DNA of 64,000 nt from NCBI RefSeq assembly GCF_018847975.1, contig NZ_CP072597.1, positions 3,635,001 to 3,699,000 of the forward strand, read 5' to 3'. The stretch comes from Lysobacter sp. K5869. GTDB lineage: Bacteria > Pseudomonadota > Gammaproteobacteria > Xanthomonadales > Xanthomonadaceae. The notes under the pieces are model-generated. The model made no database searches. It saw only the letters and a list, made by a program, of their open reading frames with translations, and was not told where the DNA came from. Shown here one piece after another: positions 7,639 to 15,979 of the stretch. Each line of letters starts with the position of its first letter. The stretch's first letter is position 1. The position numbers were made by a program, and so were the translations under genes.

Positions 7639-8829
7639 TCAAGCGTCGTCCAACCCCGCATACACCGCATCGCGCAGATCGAACACGAACGCCCCGTCCA
7701 TCCCCTCGATCGCCGTATTGGTCAACGCCACCACGCTCAACGCGCGCTGCGGGTCGAGGAACCAGGAGTGGCCGTACACGCCGCCCCAGGCGAGGGTGCC
7801 GCGCGATTGCGGCGTGGCCGCGGCGACCGGGTCGGCCAGCACCGCGGCGCCGTAGCCGTGGCCCCAGCCCGGGTCGTTGCCTTCGACGCCGGCGGGCGTA
7901 TGCGCCTGCATCAGGATCGCCGCCGCTTCGGGCGACAGCGCGCCGTCGCCGCCGCGGCGCAGCGCTTCCAGCAGCTTGAGCACGTCGCCGGCGCTGCCGG
8001 CCATGCCGGCGCCGCCGGAGGGGTAGGAGCCGGCCTTTTCGATCCGGCCCGGCGCGTAGCGCAGGACGCCGTCGAAGAACGGCAGCTCGCTGCCGTCGTG
8101 CATGCGCAGCGGCCGGCGCGAGCCGTCGGCGGCGCGGCCGTCGGTGTAGTGCGCGACCAGGCGCTTGTAATCGGCGACCTGGAAGCCGGTGTCGGCCATC
8201 GCCAGCGGCGCGAGGATCGTCTCCTCGATCAACGTCGGCAGCGGCGTGCCGGTCGCGCGCGCCATCGCTTCGCCGAGCACGTCCAGGCCGATCGAATACT
8301 TGAACCCGCGGCCCGGCGCGAAGCGCAGGCGGGTGCGGGCGAGGCGGCGCAGGTTTTCCTCGATGTCCAGGCCGGGCTGGTCGAAGCCGTCGGACACTTC
8401 GTGCGCGTCGTAATCGCCGCCGGAGGGTTCGCCGAAGCGATAGCTCAGGCCCGAGGTGTGGGCGAGCAGCTGACGCAGGCTGATATCCGGCGCGGTGCCG
8501 TCGGCGAGCTGCGGGCGGAACTGCGGCAGCCAGCGGGTCACCGGCGCGTCCAGGTCGATCCGGCCGCGCTGGGCCAGTTCGACCGCGGCCGCGGCGACGA
8601 TGGGCTTGGTCACCGAGGCCAGCAAGAAGATCGCGTCCTCGCGCATCAGCCGGTCGGATTCGCGGTCGGCCTGGCCGGCGGCGCGGCGGTAGACGATTTG
8701 GCCGTCGCGCGCGATCAGCACCACCGCGCCGACCAGCCGGCGTTCGGCCAAGGCGCGGTCGAGCGCGTCGTCGACGCGGTCGCGCAGGGACAGGGCCGCG
8801 ACGGGCGCGGCGGAGGCGGCAAGGTTCAT
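7639..8829 (-). CDS. Serine hydrolase, class C beta-lactamase/esterase family
   Basis: The 396-residue protein carries the Ser-x-x-Lys nucleophile motif S72-V-T-K75 in LLASVTKPIVAAAAVELA, a Tyr motif in FKYSIGLDVLGEAMA, and a C-terminal WGHGYGAAV/GTLAWGGVYGHSWF segment, as in EstB-like esterases and beta-lactamase-related hydrolases. HTSGLSYRFG is also typical. There is no signal peptide, so it is probably cytosolic and more likely an esterase than an antibiotic resistance enzyme. The start at 8829 is preceded by an AGGAG site; the frame continues upstream but without a ribosome-binding site. A perfect 15-bp palindrome lies 43 bases upstream of the start. Confidence 0.85.
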   Translation of the reverse strand: MNLAASAAPVAALSLRDRVDDALDRALAERRLVGAVVLIARDGQIVYRRAAGQADRESDRLMREDAIFLLASVTKPIVAAAAVELAQRGRIDLDAPVTRWLPQFRPQLADGTAPDISLRQLLAHTSGLSYRFGEPSGGDYDAHEVSDGFDQPGLDIEENLRRLARTRLRFAPGRGFKYSIGLDVLGEAMARATGTPLPTLIEETILAPLAMADTGFQVADYKRLVAHYTDGRAADGSRRPLRMHDGSELPFFDGVLRYAPGRIEKAGSYPSGGAGMAGSAGDVLKLLEALRRGGDGALSPEAAAILMQAHTPAGVEGNDPGWGHGYGAAVLADPVAAATPQSRGTLAWGGVYGHSWFLDPQRALSVVALTNTAIEGMDGAFVFDLRDAVYAGLDDA

Positions 8830-9100
8830 GGCAGGCGCTCCTGCGGAGGGACAGGTGGAAAATGGCAGGAATTGTGCAATGCACAAGTGACCGTGGCGAA
8901 ACACTGCGGTGTCGCCGGCCGGATTGCGCGCCGGGCCGCATGAGCGCAGGCGTTGGGCGCCGTTTGCCGGATGTTGCGGGTGGTTTTGCCGAGGTTGTGC
9001 GGAGCCTGCGCGGAAATGCACGGCCCCGCGCGCAACTCCGGCGGATCGGTTCCGGTCGTCCGCGCGGCTCAGATCCCGGATGTTCCCGATCCCGAAAACG
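8830..9100. other. Intergenic region upstream of serine hydrolase
   Basis: No credible gene is present. It contains the palindrome at 8872-8886, likely regulatory, and ends at the rluB terminator. Confidence 0.6.
8872..8886. promoter_or_regulatory. Candidate operator palindrome
   Basis: TTGTGCA-A-TGCACAA is a perfect 7-1-7 palindrome, 43 bases upstream of the serine hydrolase start codon. The position suits a transcription factor site; no regulator gene is adjacent. Confidence 0.5.
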
Positions 9101-9125
9101 ACGAAGGGCGCTCGCGCGCCCTTCG
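9094..9125 (-). terminator. Intrinsic terminator of rluB (scpA-scpB-rluB transcript)
   Basis: On the minus strand CGAAGGGCG, a 6-base loop and CGCCCTTCG form a 9-bp stem followed by TCGTTTTCG, just after the rluB stop. Confidence 0.8.
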
Positions 9126-9150
9126 CCGGAACCTCATTGGCTAAGCCCGA

Positions 9151-10791
9151 TCAGCCGCGCGGACCGCGACCGCCGCCGGGACGGCCGCCGCCGCGCGGGC
9201 CGCCGGGACGCGGCGCGCCGCCCGGACGGGCGTTGCCGCCGGGACGCGGCGCGCCGGCGCGGTTGCCGCCGGGCTTGCCGCCGCCCGGACGGGCGTTGCC
9301 GCGCGCCGGACGCTCGCCGCCGTACGGATTGAAGCCGCCGGGGGTGGCGTGATCGGAGGGGAAGCTCGGGGCGTTGCCCGGGTGGCCGTAAGGACGCGCG
9401 GCGCGCTGACCCTGGCCTTGACCCTGGCTGCGGCCACCGCCGCCGCCACCGCCGTACGGGCTGTTGCCGCCCGCGCCGCCGCCGAAGCCGCCCGCGCCGC
9501 CCTGGGCGCGGCCGCGACCGGCGCCGGCACCGCGCGCACCGCCGCCGCCGGGACCGCCGGCGCCCGGACGGCCGCCGCCGCCTTTCTTGCCGCGGCCGTC
9601 GGGATTGCGGTGGCCGCTCGGCCCGGTTTCCACGCCCTCGGGCACGTACCAGGTGCGGAACGCCGCCGGATTGCCCTCGGGCAGTGGCTTGACGCCCTTT
9701 TCCTTGCGGGTCTTGAACGGCTTGTTGGACTGCTTGGCCGCGGCCTCGCCGCTGACCGTCAGGCCGCCGTGCTTGCGCGGACCGCCGCGGCCGCGGCCGC
9801 CGCGATCCTCGCGCACGTGATCGAAGCGGCGCAGTTCGCGGCCTTCGTCGGCGGTGTTGTGGCCGCCGACGTAGCCGTGCGAGCGCTCGCCGCCGGACAG
9901 GTGCACGGTCGACTTGGCCGCCTTGCGCTGGCCGATCACCGGCTGCAGGGTCAGCGCCGAGGGCGTGCCGTCTTCCAGGCCCAGCTCCTTGCGCAGCGCC
10001 TCGACCTTGTCGCCGGCCAGTTCCTGCGAATGGCCGCGCAGCAGCTCGCGCGGCAGCGCCACGCCGCCGTAGCGGATGCGCTTGAGGCGGCTGACCTGGC
10101 AGCCCTGCGATTCCCACAGGCGGCGCACTTCGCGGTTGCGGCCTTCCTTGACCACGACGCGGAACCAGTCGTGCGAATCGGTGCCGCCGATGCGTTCGAT
10201 CTCGTCGAACTTGGCCGGGCCGTCGTCCAGCGACACGCCGCGGGCGAGGCGTTCGATCAGGGCGTCCGGCACGGTGTCCTCGCCCTCGGGAGCGCGCACG
10301 CGGCAGACGTACTCGCGCTCGACCTCGAAGGAGGGATGCATCAGCGCATTGGCCAGCTCGCCGTCGGTGGTGAGCAGGAGCAGGCCGGTGGTGTTGATGT
10401 CGAGGCGGCCGATCGCGATCCAGCGCGCGCCCTTGAGCGCGGGCAGCGAATCGAAGATGGTCGGGCGGCCTTCGGGGTCTTCGCGCGTGGTGACCTCGCC
10501 CTCGGGCTTGTTGTACATCAGCACGCGGGAGGGTTCGGTCAGGGCGCTGGCGACGAAACTGCGGCCGTCCAGCTCGATCTTGTCGCCGCCCTTGATGCTC
10601 ACGCCGACCTGGGCGACATCCCCATTGACCTTGACCAGGCCGTCGGCGATGCGTTGTTCGAGTGCGCGGCGCGAACCCAGCCCCGCTTGCGCGAGCACTT
10701 TATGCAGGCGCTCTTCCAGGCGCGGCGCTTCGGGGGCCGTGCCGTCACCGCTGCGCTTCAACGAGAGCTTGCGGGGTTTTTCGTCAGTCAT
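9151..10791 (-). CDS. rluB: 23S rRNA pseudouridine synthase RluB with long Gly/Arg-rich tail
   Basis: The 546-residue protein starts with an S4 RNA-binding domain (RLHKVLAQAGLGSRRALE, about residues 28-75) followed by an RsuA-type catalytic domain with the nucleophile Asp131 in GRLDINTTGLLLL. RluB makes pseudouridine 2605 in 23S rRNA. Enzymes of this family are usually near 250-300 residues; here about 200 extra residues follow the catalytic core. These are basic and then almost entirely Gly, Arg, Pro and Asn, with repeated RPGG/GGG. The start codon overlaps the scpB stop (ATGA at 10788-10791), indicating translational coupling. The tail may bind RNA or drive condensation, but that is inference. 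Reading frame shows no break. Confidence 0.92.
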   Translation of the reverse strand: MTDEKPRKLSLKRSGDGTAPEAPRLEERLHKVLAQAGLGSRRALEQRIADGLVKVNGDVAQVGVSIKGGDKIELDGRSFVASALTEPSRVLMYNKPEGEVTTREDPEGRPTIFDSLPALKGARWIAIGRLDINTTGLLLLTTDGELANALMHPSFEVEREYVCRVRAPEGEDTVPDALIERLARGVSLDDGPAKFDEIERIGGTDSHDWFRVVVKEGRNREVRRLWESQGCQVSRLKRIRYGGVALPRELLRGHSQELAGDKVEALRKELGLEDGTPSALTLQPVIGQRKAAKSTVHLSGGERSHGYVGGHNTADEGRELRRFDHVREDRGGRGRGGPRKHGGLTVSGEAAAKQSNKPFKTRKEKGVKPLPEGNPAAFRTWYVPEGVETGPSGHRNPDGRGKKGGGGRPGAGGPGGGGARGAGAGRGRAQGGAGGFGGGAGGNSPYGGGGGGGRSQGQGQGQRAARPYGHPGNAPSFPSDHATPGGFNPYGGERPARGNARPGGGKPGGNRAGAPRPGGNARPGGAPRPGGPRGGGRPGGGRGPRG

Positions 10792-11786
10792 TTCTGTTGC
10801 TCCGGCCGGTCGTCTTCGGACTCGGCCTCAAGTTCCGGAACGGTCGTCGTCTCGACGGCGTGTTGGTCTTGCTCGTGATCGTTCGCGTCCGCCGCGCGCT
10901 CGCCCGGCGCGGCTTCGGGGTCGTCCGACAGGACGGTGTGTTCGGGGTCTTCGTCCGCCGGCGCGGCAGGCGCGTCGGCGGTTTGGGATTCGGGGGCGGC
11001 CTCGGCGGCGGAGTCGTCGCCGTCGGCCTGGGAGTCGGGGGCGGGCGCTGCGGCCGCGTCGCCGGTTTCGGCGTCCGCGTCCGCTTCGGCCTCGTCGCCG
11101 GCGGCCGCATCGGCTTCGGCGTCGCTGTTCGCGTCCGCGCCGGCTTCGTCGTTGGCCGCCGCTTCGGCGCCGTCGGCGGCCGCGGCATCGCCGTCGCCGT
11201 CGGCGTTCACGCCGGCCGGGATCGGCGCGCCGTCCAGCGGCAGCTGCGGTTCCAGCTCGCCGATGTCCTTGAGCTCCGACAGCGGCGGCAGGTCGTCCAG
11301 GCGCTTGAGGCCGAAGTAATCGAGGAAGGCCTTGGTGGTGCCGAACAGGGCCGGCTTACCGGGCACGTCGCGGTGGCCGACCACGCGGATCCACTCGCGC
11401 TCTTCCAACGCCTTGATGATGTTGCTGCTGACCGCCACGCCGCGGACCTGCTCGATCTCGCCGCGGGTGATCGGCTGGCGGTAGGCGATCAGCGCCAGGG
11501 TTTCCAGGGTGGCGCGGGTGTAGCGGGTCTGGCGCTCGGTCCACAGCCGCGCGACCCAGGCGTGCACGTCGGCCTGGACCTGAAAGCGGAAGCCGGAGGC
11601 GACCTCGACCAGCTCCACGCCGCGCCCGGCGCAACCCTCGCGCAGGGTCTGCAGCGCGGTTTCCACGCTGTCCGGCGGCGCCGGCTGGTCCTCCGGGAAC
11701 AGCGCGTGCAACTGCGCCAGCGACAGCGGCTGGTTGGCCGCGAGCAAGGCGGCTTCGACGATGCGGGTGATGAGCAGTGGGTCCAT
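10788..11786 (-). CDS. scpB: Segregation and condensation protein ScpB with acidic C-terminal extension
   Basis: The 332-residue protein has the two winged-helix domains of ScpB in about residues 1-190 (RIVEAALLAANQPLSLAQLH, TRATLETLALIAYRQPITRG, KPALFGTTKAFLDYFGLKRL). ScpB dimers bind ScpA and regulate the SMC condensin ATPase that compacts the chromosome. The usual length is about 180-200 residues; the remaining 130 or so here are Ala, Asp and Glu, strongly acidic and low-complexity. It lies between scpA (124-base gap) and rluB (4-base overlap). The partner smc gene is at 53598, over 40 kb away. Confidence 0.93.
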   Translation of the reverse strand: MDPLLITRIVEAALLAANQPLSLAQLHALFPEDQPAPPDSVETALQTLREGCAGRGVELVEVASGFRFQVQADVHAWVARLWTERQTRYTRATLETLALIAYRQPITRGEIEQVRGVAVSSNIIKALEEREWIRVVGHRDVPGKPALFGTTKAFLDYFGLKRLDDLPPLSELKDIGELEPQLPLDGAPIPAGVNADGDGDAAAADGAEAAANDEAGADANSDAEADAAAGDEAEADADAETGDAAAAPAPDSQADGDDSAAEAAPESQTADAPAAPADEDPEHTVLSDDPEAAPGERAADANDHEQDQHAVETTTVPELEAESEDDRPEQQK

Positions 11787-11910
11787 TACAGCCGGGGGTC
11801 GGGAATGGGGGAAAGGGGGCGGTCGGCGACAGCGGCAGCGGGGCGGTGCGGGCGGAGCGGGGGTGCCGGAGCGGTCGGAGTCCGCGGCGCGGACGGGCCG
11901 GCGCGCAGGC

Positions 11911-12852
11911 TCACGCTTCGTCTTCGTCGTTGGCGGCCGAATCGAACTCGCTGCTGAGCTCGATTTCGTCCGGGTCCTTCATCAGCGCCAGCGACTTGAC
12001 GTAGATCGGCGCCAGCGGAGCGTCCTGGACGATCTCCACCAGCTGCTCCTTGGCCAAGGTCAGCACGCCGAGGAAGGTCACCACCACGCCGAGCCGGCCT
12101 TCCTCGACCGTGAACAGCGACTCGAACCGGTAGAACGCGCCGTCCGCCATGCGCGTGAGCAGCTCGCCCATGCGTTGGCGCACGCTCAGCGCGTCGCGCT
12201 TGATCGCGTGCTGGGTGTACAGCTCGGCGCGCTTGAACACGTCGTGCAGGGCCAGCAGCAGTTCCTTGAGCTCGACCGGCGGCGGCAGCCGGACCGAGGC
12301 GCGGTCGGGCACGAAGGCCTGCACCGGCGCGTTGTCGCGGTCCTGGCGGGGCAGGGCGTCGATGTCCTCGGCCGCCTTCTTGTAGCGCTCGTACTCTTGC
12401 AGGCGGCGGACCAGCTCGGCGCGCGGGTCCTCTTCCTCGCCTTCCTCGTTGACCGCGCGCGGCAGCAGCATGCGCGATTTGATCTCGGCCAGCATCGCGG
12501 CCATGACCAGGTAGTCGGCGGCCAGCTCGAAGCGCATCTCGTGCATGGCCTGGATGTATTCGACGTACTGGCGGGTGATGTCCGCCACCGGGATGTCGAG
12601 GATGTCCAGGTTCTGCCGGCGGATCAGGTACAGCAGCAGGTCGAGCGGGCCTTCGAAGGCCTCCAGGATGACTTCCAGCGCGTCCGGCGGGATGTACAGA
12701 TCCTGCGGGATCTGCAGCACCGGCTGGCCGTGCACCACCGCCAGCGGCATTTCCTGCTGCTGCGGCGCGGTCGGGGCCGGATTGGGCGCGGCGACGGGTC
12801 CGGCGGAGTCGTCCGCGGTGGGTTCGTCGGTGGGCGCGGCTTGGTGGGTCAT
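11911..12852 (-). CDS. scpA: Segregation and condensation protein ScpA
   Basis: The 313-residue kleisin bridges the SMC heads. The conserved N-terminal motif FEGPLDLLLYLIRRQNLDIL begins near residue 67, after a Pro/Ala-rich leader, followed by DIPVADITRQYVEYI and AADYLVMAAMLAEIKSRMLL. The C-terminal winged helix is seen in RLGVVVTFLGVLTLAKEQLV. The ATG at 12852 has GGAGGGG upstream at a slightly long spacing; an earlier Met at 12909 adds residues not expected in the family. It is the first gene of the scpA-scpB-rluB transcript. Confidence 0.93.
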   Translation of the reverse strand: MTHQAAPTDEPTADDSAGPVAAPNPAPTAPQQQEMPLAVVHGQPVLQIPQDLYIPPDALEVILEAFEGPLDLLLYLIRRQNLDILDIPVADITRQYVEYIQAMHEMRFELAADYLVMAAMLAEIKSRMLLPRAVNEEGEEEDPRAELVRRLQEYERYKKAAEDIDALPRQDRDNAPVQAFVPDRASVRLPPPVELKELLLALHDVFKRAELYTQHAIKRDALSVRQRMGELLTRMADGAFYRFESLFTVEEGRLGVVVTFLGVLTLAKEQLVEIVQDAPLAPIYVKSLALMKDPDEIELSSEFDSAANDEDEA

Positions 12853-13486
12853 CAGGAACCGGCCCCTCCGGGCCGTCGGCAAAGCATGTTGCGACGATGC
12901 GCGCGGCACGCGGCCGCGCCGGGCCTGCGTTCGGGACGCATGGGAACCAGGTTCCCAAGGCGGCGATCCCCAAAAGCGGGGCTCCCCTGCGTGCCGGACG
13001 AAGCGTCCCTACGGGTGCTACGGATCACTCAAAAAAGGTGTGCGCTTGGCCCGAACAACTCCGGCCGGCGCGCCGGTCGGAACCGGGCGGCTGGGGCGAG
13101 GAGGCTTGCGGGCGCGGGCCTGAGGACGACAGCGATGCACGCGTACCGGCGCACCGATGGTGTGCGTGGGAGTACGGGTACGGACGTGGCGACGGGCGTG
13201 GGGTTCCGGTCGCGACGGGGTTTGCTGCATCCGGCCTGACGGCAATCGGGGTTTAGGGTAAGGGCTGGGCGCGATGGTGTCCAGCGCCGGCATGAACGGC
13301 AAGCGGCCGACACCGGGGGCGGGGCGGGCGATCGGCGCCGTTCTAGAGCAATTGATCCACGCGCAGCGGACATCTTTATAGGTATGCGCGCGGCCGCCGA
13401 ACGGTCGCCGCGCGTTGCCGTCGGGGGGCGGCATGCGGCTAGACTGGCGCCATCGCGGCATTCACGCACGTTTGGGGAACTCTAGG
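12853..13486. other. Divergent intergenic region between scpA and lipoprotein gene
   Basis: About 630 bases with several overlapping open frames on both strands but none with family resemblance, a ribosome-binding site or normal composition. It holds a perfect 8-1-8 palindrome (TGGGAACC-A-GGTTCCCA, 12941-12957), a run of short GC hairpins near 12970-12990, and must contain the scpA promoter and that of the lipoprotein gene. I see no RNA gene. Confidence 0.5.
12941..12957. repeat. Perfect 17-bp palindrome
   Basis: TGGGAACC-A-GGTTCCCA lies about 90 bases upstream of scpA. It could be an operator or part of a small intergenic element; nothing in the window identifies a binder. Confidence 0.5.
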
Positions 13487-14062
13487 ATGAAGCAAGCAAG
13501 GATCGCGGCCCTCGCGCTGGCCGTGGCATTGGCGGCCTGCAGCAAGCCGCCGGCCGCCGCGCCCGAAGCGGCGCAACCGGCGCCCGCCGCCCAGCCCGCG
13601 GCCGCCGCCGGCGCGACGCCGGCCCCGGCCGCCGAACCCGCCGCCGCGCGCCCGGCCCTGCCCGAAGGCGCCTGCGCCAAGACCGAGGACGGCTTCGACA
13701 GCTTCCTGGAGGCCTACATCGGCCAGCCGGACAAGCGCGCCGCCTACACCGCGCCGGACATCGAAGTGCGCGAGCTCAAGGACCCGGCCAAGCTGGTCGC
13801 CAAGCAAAGCGCGCAGCAGGCCGGCCCGTTCCGCATCGCCCTGGTCGATTCGCAGTGGTCCTACTTCGACCCGGCCAAGCCCGACGGCGAAATGGCCCGC
13901 ATCGATCTGAACCGCAATCTCGACGGCGACCGCGTGCGCGTGGACTACGTCAAGGCCGAGTTCTCGCCCGACGAGGAAGTGGTCAAGACCCTCGGCGCGC
14001 CGGAAGCCTATGTGTTCGAATTCAAACAAGGGTGCTGGCAGCTGACCCAGCAGCTGCGCTGA
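13487..14062 (+). CDS. Lipoprotein, probable immunity protein for the adjacent T4SS effector
   Basis: The 191-residue protein starts at an ATG preceded by CTAGG and has a lipoprotein signal with lipobox LAAC (Cys18), then an Ala/Pro-rich linker to about residue 60. The mature domain (about 65-191) contains DGFDSFLEAYIGQPDKRAAY, DSQWSYFDP and a C-terminal CWQLTQQL. I recognise no enzyme family. It is placed 84 bases upstream of an XVIPCD effector that targets peptidoglycan, with the same orientation. In Xanthomonas citri the immunity proteins of such effectors are periplasmic lipoproteins encoded immediately beside the effector. A role in protecting the cell wall from kin attack is therefore likely, by context. 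Confidence 0.75.
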   Translation: MKQARIAALALAVALAACSKPPAAAPEAAQPAPAAQPAAAAGATPAPAAEPAAARPALPEGACAKTEDGFDSFLEAYIGQPDKRAAYTAPDIEVRELKDPAKLVAKQSAQQAGPFRIALVDSQWSYFDPAKPDGEMARIDLNRNLDGDRVRVDYVKAEFSPDEEVVKTLGAPEAYVFEFKQGCWQLTQQLR

Positions 14063-14146
14063 TCGCGCGCCCGCGACCACCGACGCGGGTCCGGCCCCAT
14101 CACCCAGCGCGTTCGCGCGCATGAAACATCGACAAGGAGAAGTACG

Positions 14147-15550
14147 ATGCCCAACTACAAGATCGTCGAGTCGGTCGGCAGCAAGGTCCAGAACGTCCAC
14201 GACTTCGAGGACATCGAGCGTCACCATCCCAGCCGCGGCAACGAGAAGGGCCGCGTCTACGGCACCGTCAACGGCGAGCGCGAGGAACTGCTCGGCGACT
14301 ACAACGGCAAGGTCACGGTGACCCGCGACGGCGATCATTTCGTGTCCAAGGACTTCGTCCTGCAGGTCGACGGCAACGCCTCGGTGAAGGTGCCGGCGGT
14401 GGCCAACGGCTACATCGGCAAGATCGACAAGTCCGACGGCATCGTCCAGATCTACGACAAGCCGGCCAACGACCCCAGCCGCGAGATGATCGCGCAGTAC
14501 CGCCACATGGACCTGCGCAACACCACGCTGCGCGAAGGCCAGAAGATCGAGTACGGCGAGCCGGTCGGCATCCAGAGCGGCTTCAACAACGGCAAGTCGA
14601 ACGCGTTCGGCAAGCACGTGCACATCGACATCAACACCAGCTACCTGCCGCAGATGGACCGCTACATCCGCGACATGGACCGCGGCGCGATCACCCCGGA
14701 CAAGCACCCGCCGCATTCGGAGAACCTGACCGGCAAGGCCCAGGTCAGCGACATCTCGGGCAAGGGCAGCGTGGTGATGAAGCCGGGCGTGACCGCCGGC
14801 GAGGCGCACAACCACGACCACAAGCCGGGCGACAAGCACGACAAGCACGACAAGCACGACAAGCACGACGCGCCGGCCGCGCCGATGGCCGACGGGGTGC
14901 TGCGCAAGGACGAGCGCGGCCCGGAAGTGAAGGCGCTGCAGGACCGGCTCAACGCGCTGGGCTATCGCGACGCCGAGGGCAAGGCGCTGGTCGCCGACGG
15001 CAAGTTCGGCGACCGCACCAAGCACGCGGTCGAGCAGTTCCAGCGCGAGCATCCGGGCCTGGGCGTCGACGGCGTCGCCGGCCCGAACACGCTGCGCGAG
15101 CTCAAGACCGCGCAGCCGCGCCACGAGGCGGCCGCGCCGACCCGCGACGCCAACGCCGGCCCGCTGCTGTCGGATCCGAACCACCGCGACCACGCCATGT
15201 ACCAGCAGGCGGTCAACGGGCTGGAGAAGCTCGGCGGCTTCAAGAACCACCAGGAGCTCGAGCGCGCCGCGGCCACGCTGACCTACGACGCGCGCGTCAG
15301 CGGCCTGACCAAGATCGACCACGTCGTGTCCAACGCCAACGGCAACGGCTTGTTCGCGGTGCAGGGCGGGCTCAACGATCCCAGCCACCACCGCGCTTAC
15401 GTCGACCGCAATCAGGCCGCGAACCAGAGCGTCGAGCAATCGACCCAGCGCCTGCAGCAGGACGTGCCGCAGTCGGCGCAGCAGCAGGAACAGCGCCAGC
15501 AGGAACAGCAGCGCAGCCAGCAGCAGGCGCAGCCGACCAAGGTCGCCTGA
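14147..15550 (+). CDS. T4SS antibacterial effector: M23-like peptidase, peptidoglycan-binding and XVIPCD domains
   Basis: The 467-residue protein has an AAGGAG site before its ATG. Order of parts: a LytM/M23-like domain, about residues 35-165, with RHMD (His120) and KHVHID (His157, His159); a His/Asp/Lys linker with four KHD repeats (230-241); a peptidoglycan-binding domain at about 250-322 (RGPEVKALQDRLNALGY, DGKFGDRTKHAVEQFQ, VDGVAGPNTL); and an XVIPCD at about 343-440 with a Gln-rich tail. It lacks a signal peptide, as expected for VirD4-routed substrates delivered into rival cells to cut peptidoglycan cross-links. The usual first zinc ligand (His of HxxxD) appears to be missing: Asp75 is present but Val71 is in the His position. 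Substrate bond is not determined. Confidence 0.88.
   Translation: MPNYKIVESVGSKVQNVHDFEDIERHHPSRGNEKGRVYGTVNGEREELLGDYNGKVTVTRDGDHFVSKDFVLQVDGNASVKVPAVANGYIGKIDKSDGIVQIYDKPANDPSREMIAQYRHMDLRNTTLREGQKIEYGEPVGIQSGFNNGKSNAFGKHVHIDINTSYLPQMDRYIRDMDRGAITPDKHPPHSENLTGKAQVSDISGKGSVVMKPGVTAGEAHNHDHKPGDKHDKHDKHDKHDAPAAPMADGVLRKDERGPEVKALQDRLNALGYRDAEGKALVADGKFGDRTKHAVEQFQREHPGLGVDGVAGPNTLRELKTAQPRHEAAAPTRDANAGPLLSDPNHRDHAMYQQAVNGLEKLGGFKNHQELERAAATLTYDARVSGLTKIDHVVSNANGNGLFAVQGGLNDPSHHRAYVDRNQAANQSVEQSTQRLQQDVPQSAQQQEQRQQEQQRSQQQAQPTKVA
14831..14866 (+). repeat. Four 9-bp tandem repeats inside the effector linker
   Basis: GACAAGCAC is repeated four times without mismatch, encoding the Asp-Lys-His linker between the peptidase-like and peptidoglycan-binding domains. 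Such arrays can change copy number by slippage without breaking the frame. Confidence 0.85.
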
Positions 15551-15588
15551 CGGGCGCGCCGGCCCCGCGCCGGCCGCGTCCCACGCGC

Positions 15589-15619
15589 AGCCCGCATCGC
15601 CCGATGCGGGCTGTTTTTT
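15589..15619 (+). terminator. Intrinsic terminator of the effector gene
   Basis: An 11-bp stem (AGCCCGCATCG and complement) with a 2-base loop is followed by six T residues, 39 bases after the effector stop. Confidence 0.9.
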
Positions 15620-15647
15620 CGCCCGCCCGTGCACGCGGAGACTGCCG

Positions 15648-15887
15648 GTGGCGCAAACCCGAATTTTCGCCGAGTTCGACAACGCGGCGGCCGACGGCTG
15701 CGTGCGTCTGGACGCGCGCGCCACCTTGGACGACGTGCGCCGCCTGGGCGTGCGCTTGCGTCCGGGCTTGGTGCTGTCGTTGTACGACGGCGTCTCGATC
15801 GCGCTGGCGCAGGTGACCGGCTGCGACGACGGCGGCGCGCGCCACGCGCGCCTGCTGAGCGACCCGGTCGCGGTGGACGGCGGCTGA
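15648..15887 (+). CDS. Small hypothetical protein
   Basis: A 79-residue frame starts at GTG with GCGGAGA upstream, just after the effector terminator. The sequence is balanced and plausible ([36 protein letters not shown]), with no signal or membrane segment. I recognise no family. Codon use is like that of neighbouring genes. It precedes yciI by 92 bases in the same orientation and may be co-transcribed. It could still be a chance open frame. Confidence 0.55.
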   Translation: MAQTRIFAEFDNAAADGCVRLDARATLDDVRRLGVRLRPGLVLSLYDGVSIALAQVTGCDDGGARHARLLSDPVAVDGG

Positions 15888-15979
15888 GGCCGCGCGGATC
15901 GCCGGGTTGGGCAACGACGGCGGGCCGGCGGCTGCCGCTACAATGCGCGATCTCCCACGCCGCTCCGCCGAGGTTCGCC

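Noticed and set aside
9141..9539. Ala-rich minus-strand frame inside rluB tail
   Set aside because: It is an alternative frame of the Gly/Arg-rich coding region; rluB continues in frame to its own stop and terminator.
12897..13256. Open frames on both strands upstream of scpA
   Set aside because: No ribosome-binding site, no recognisable domain, and they cross palindromes and short hairpins; treated as non-coding.
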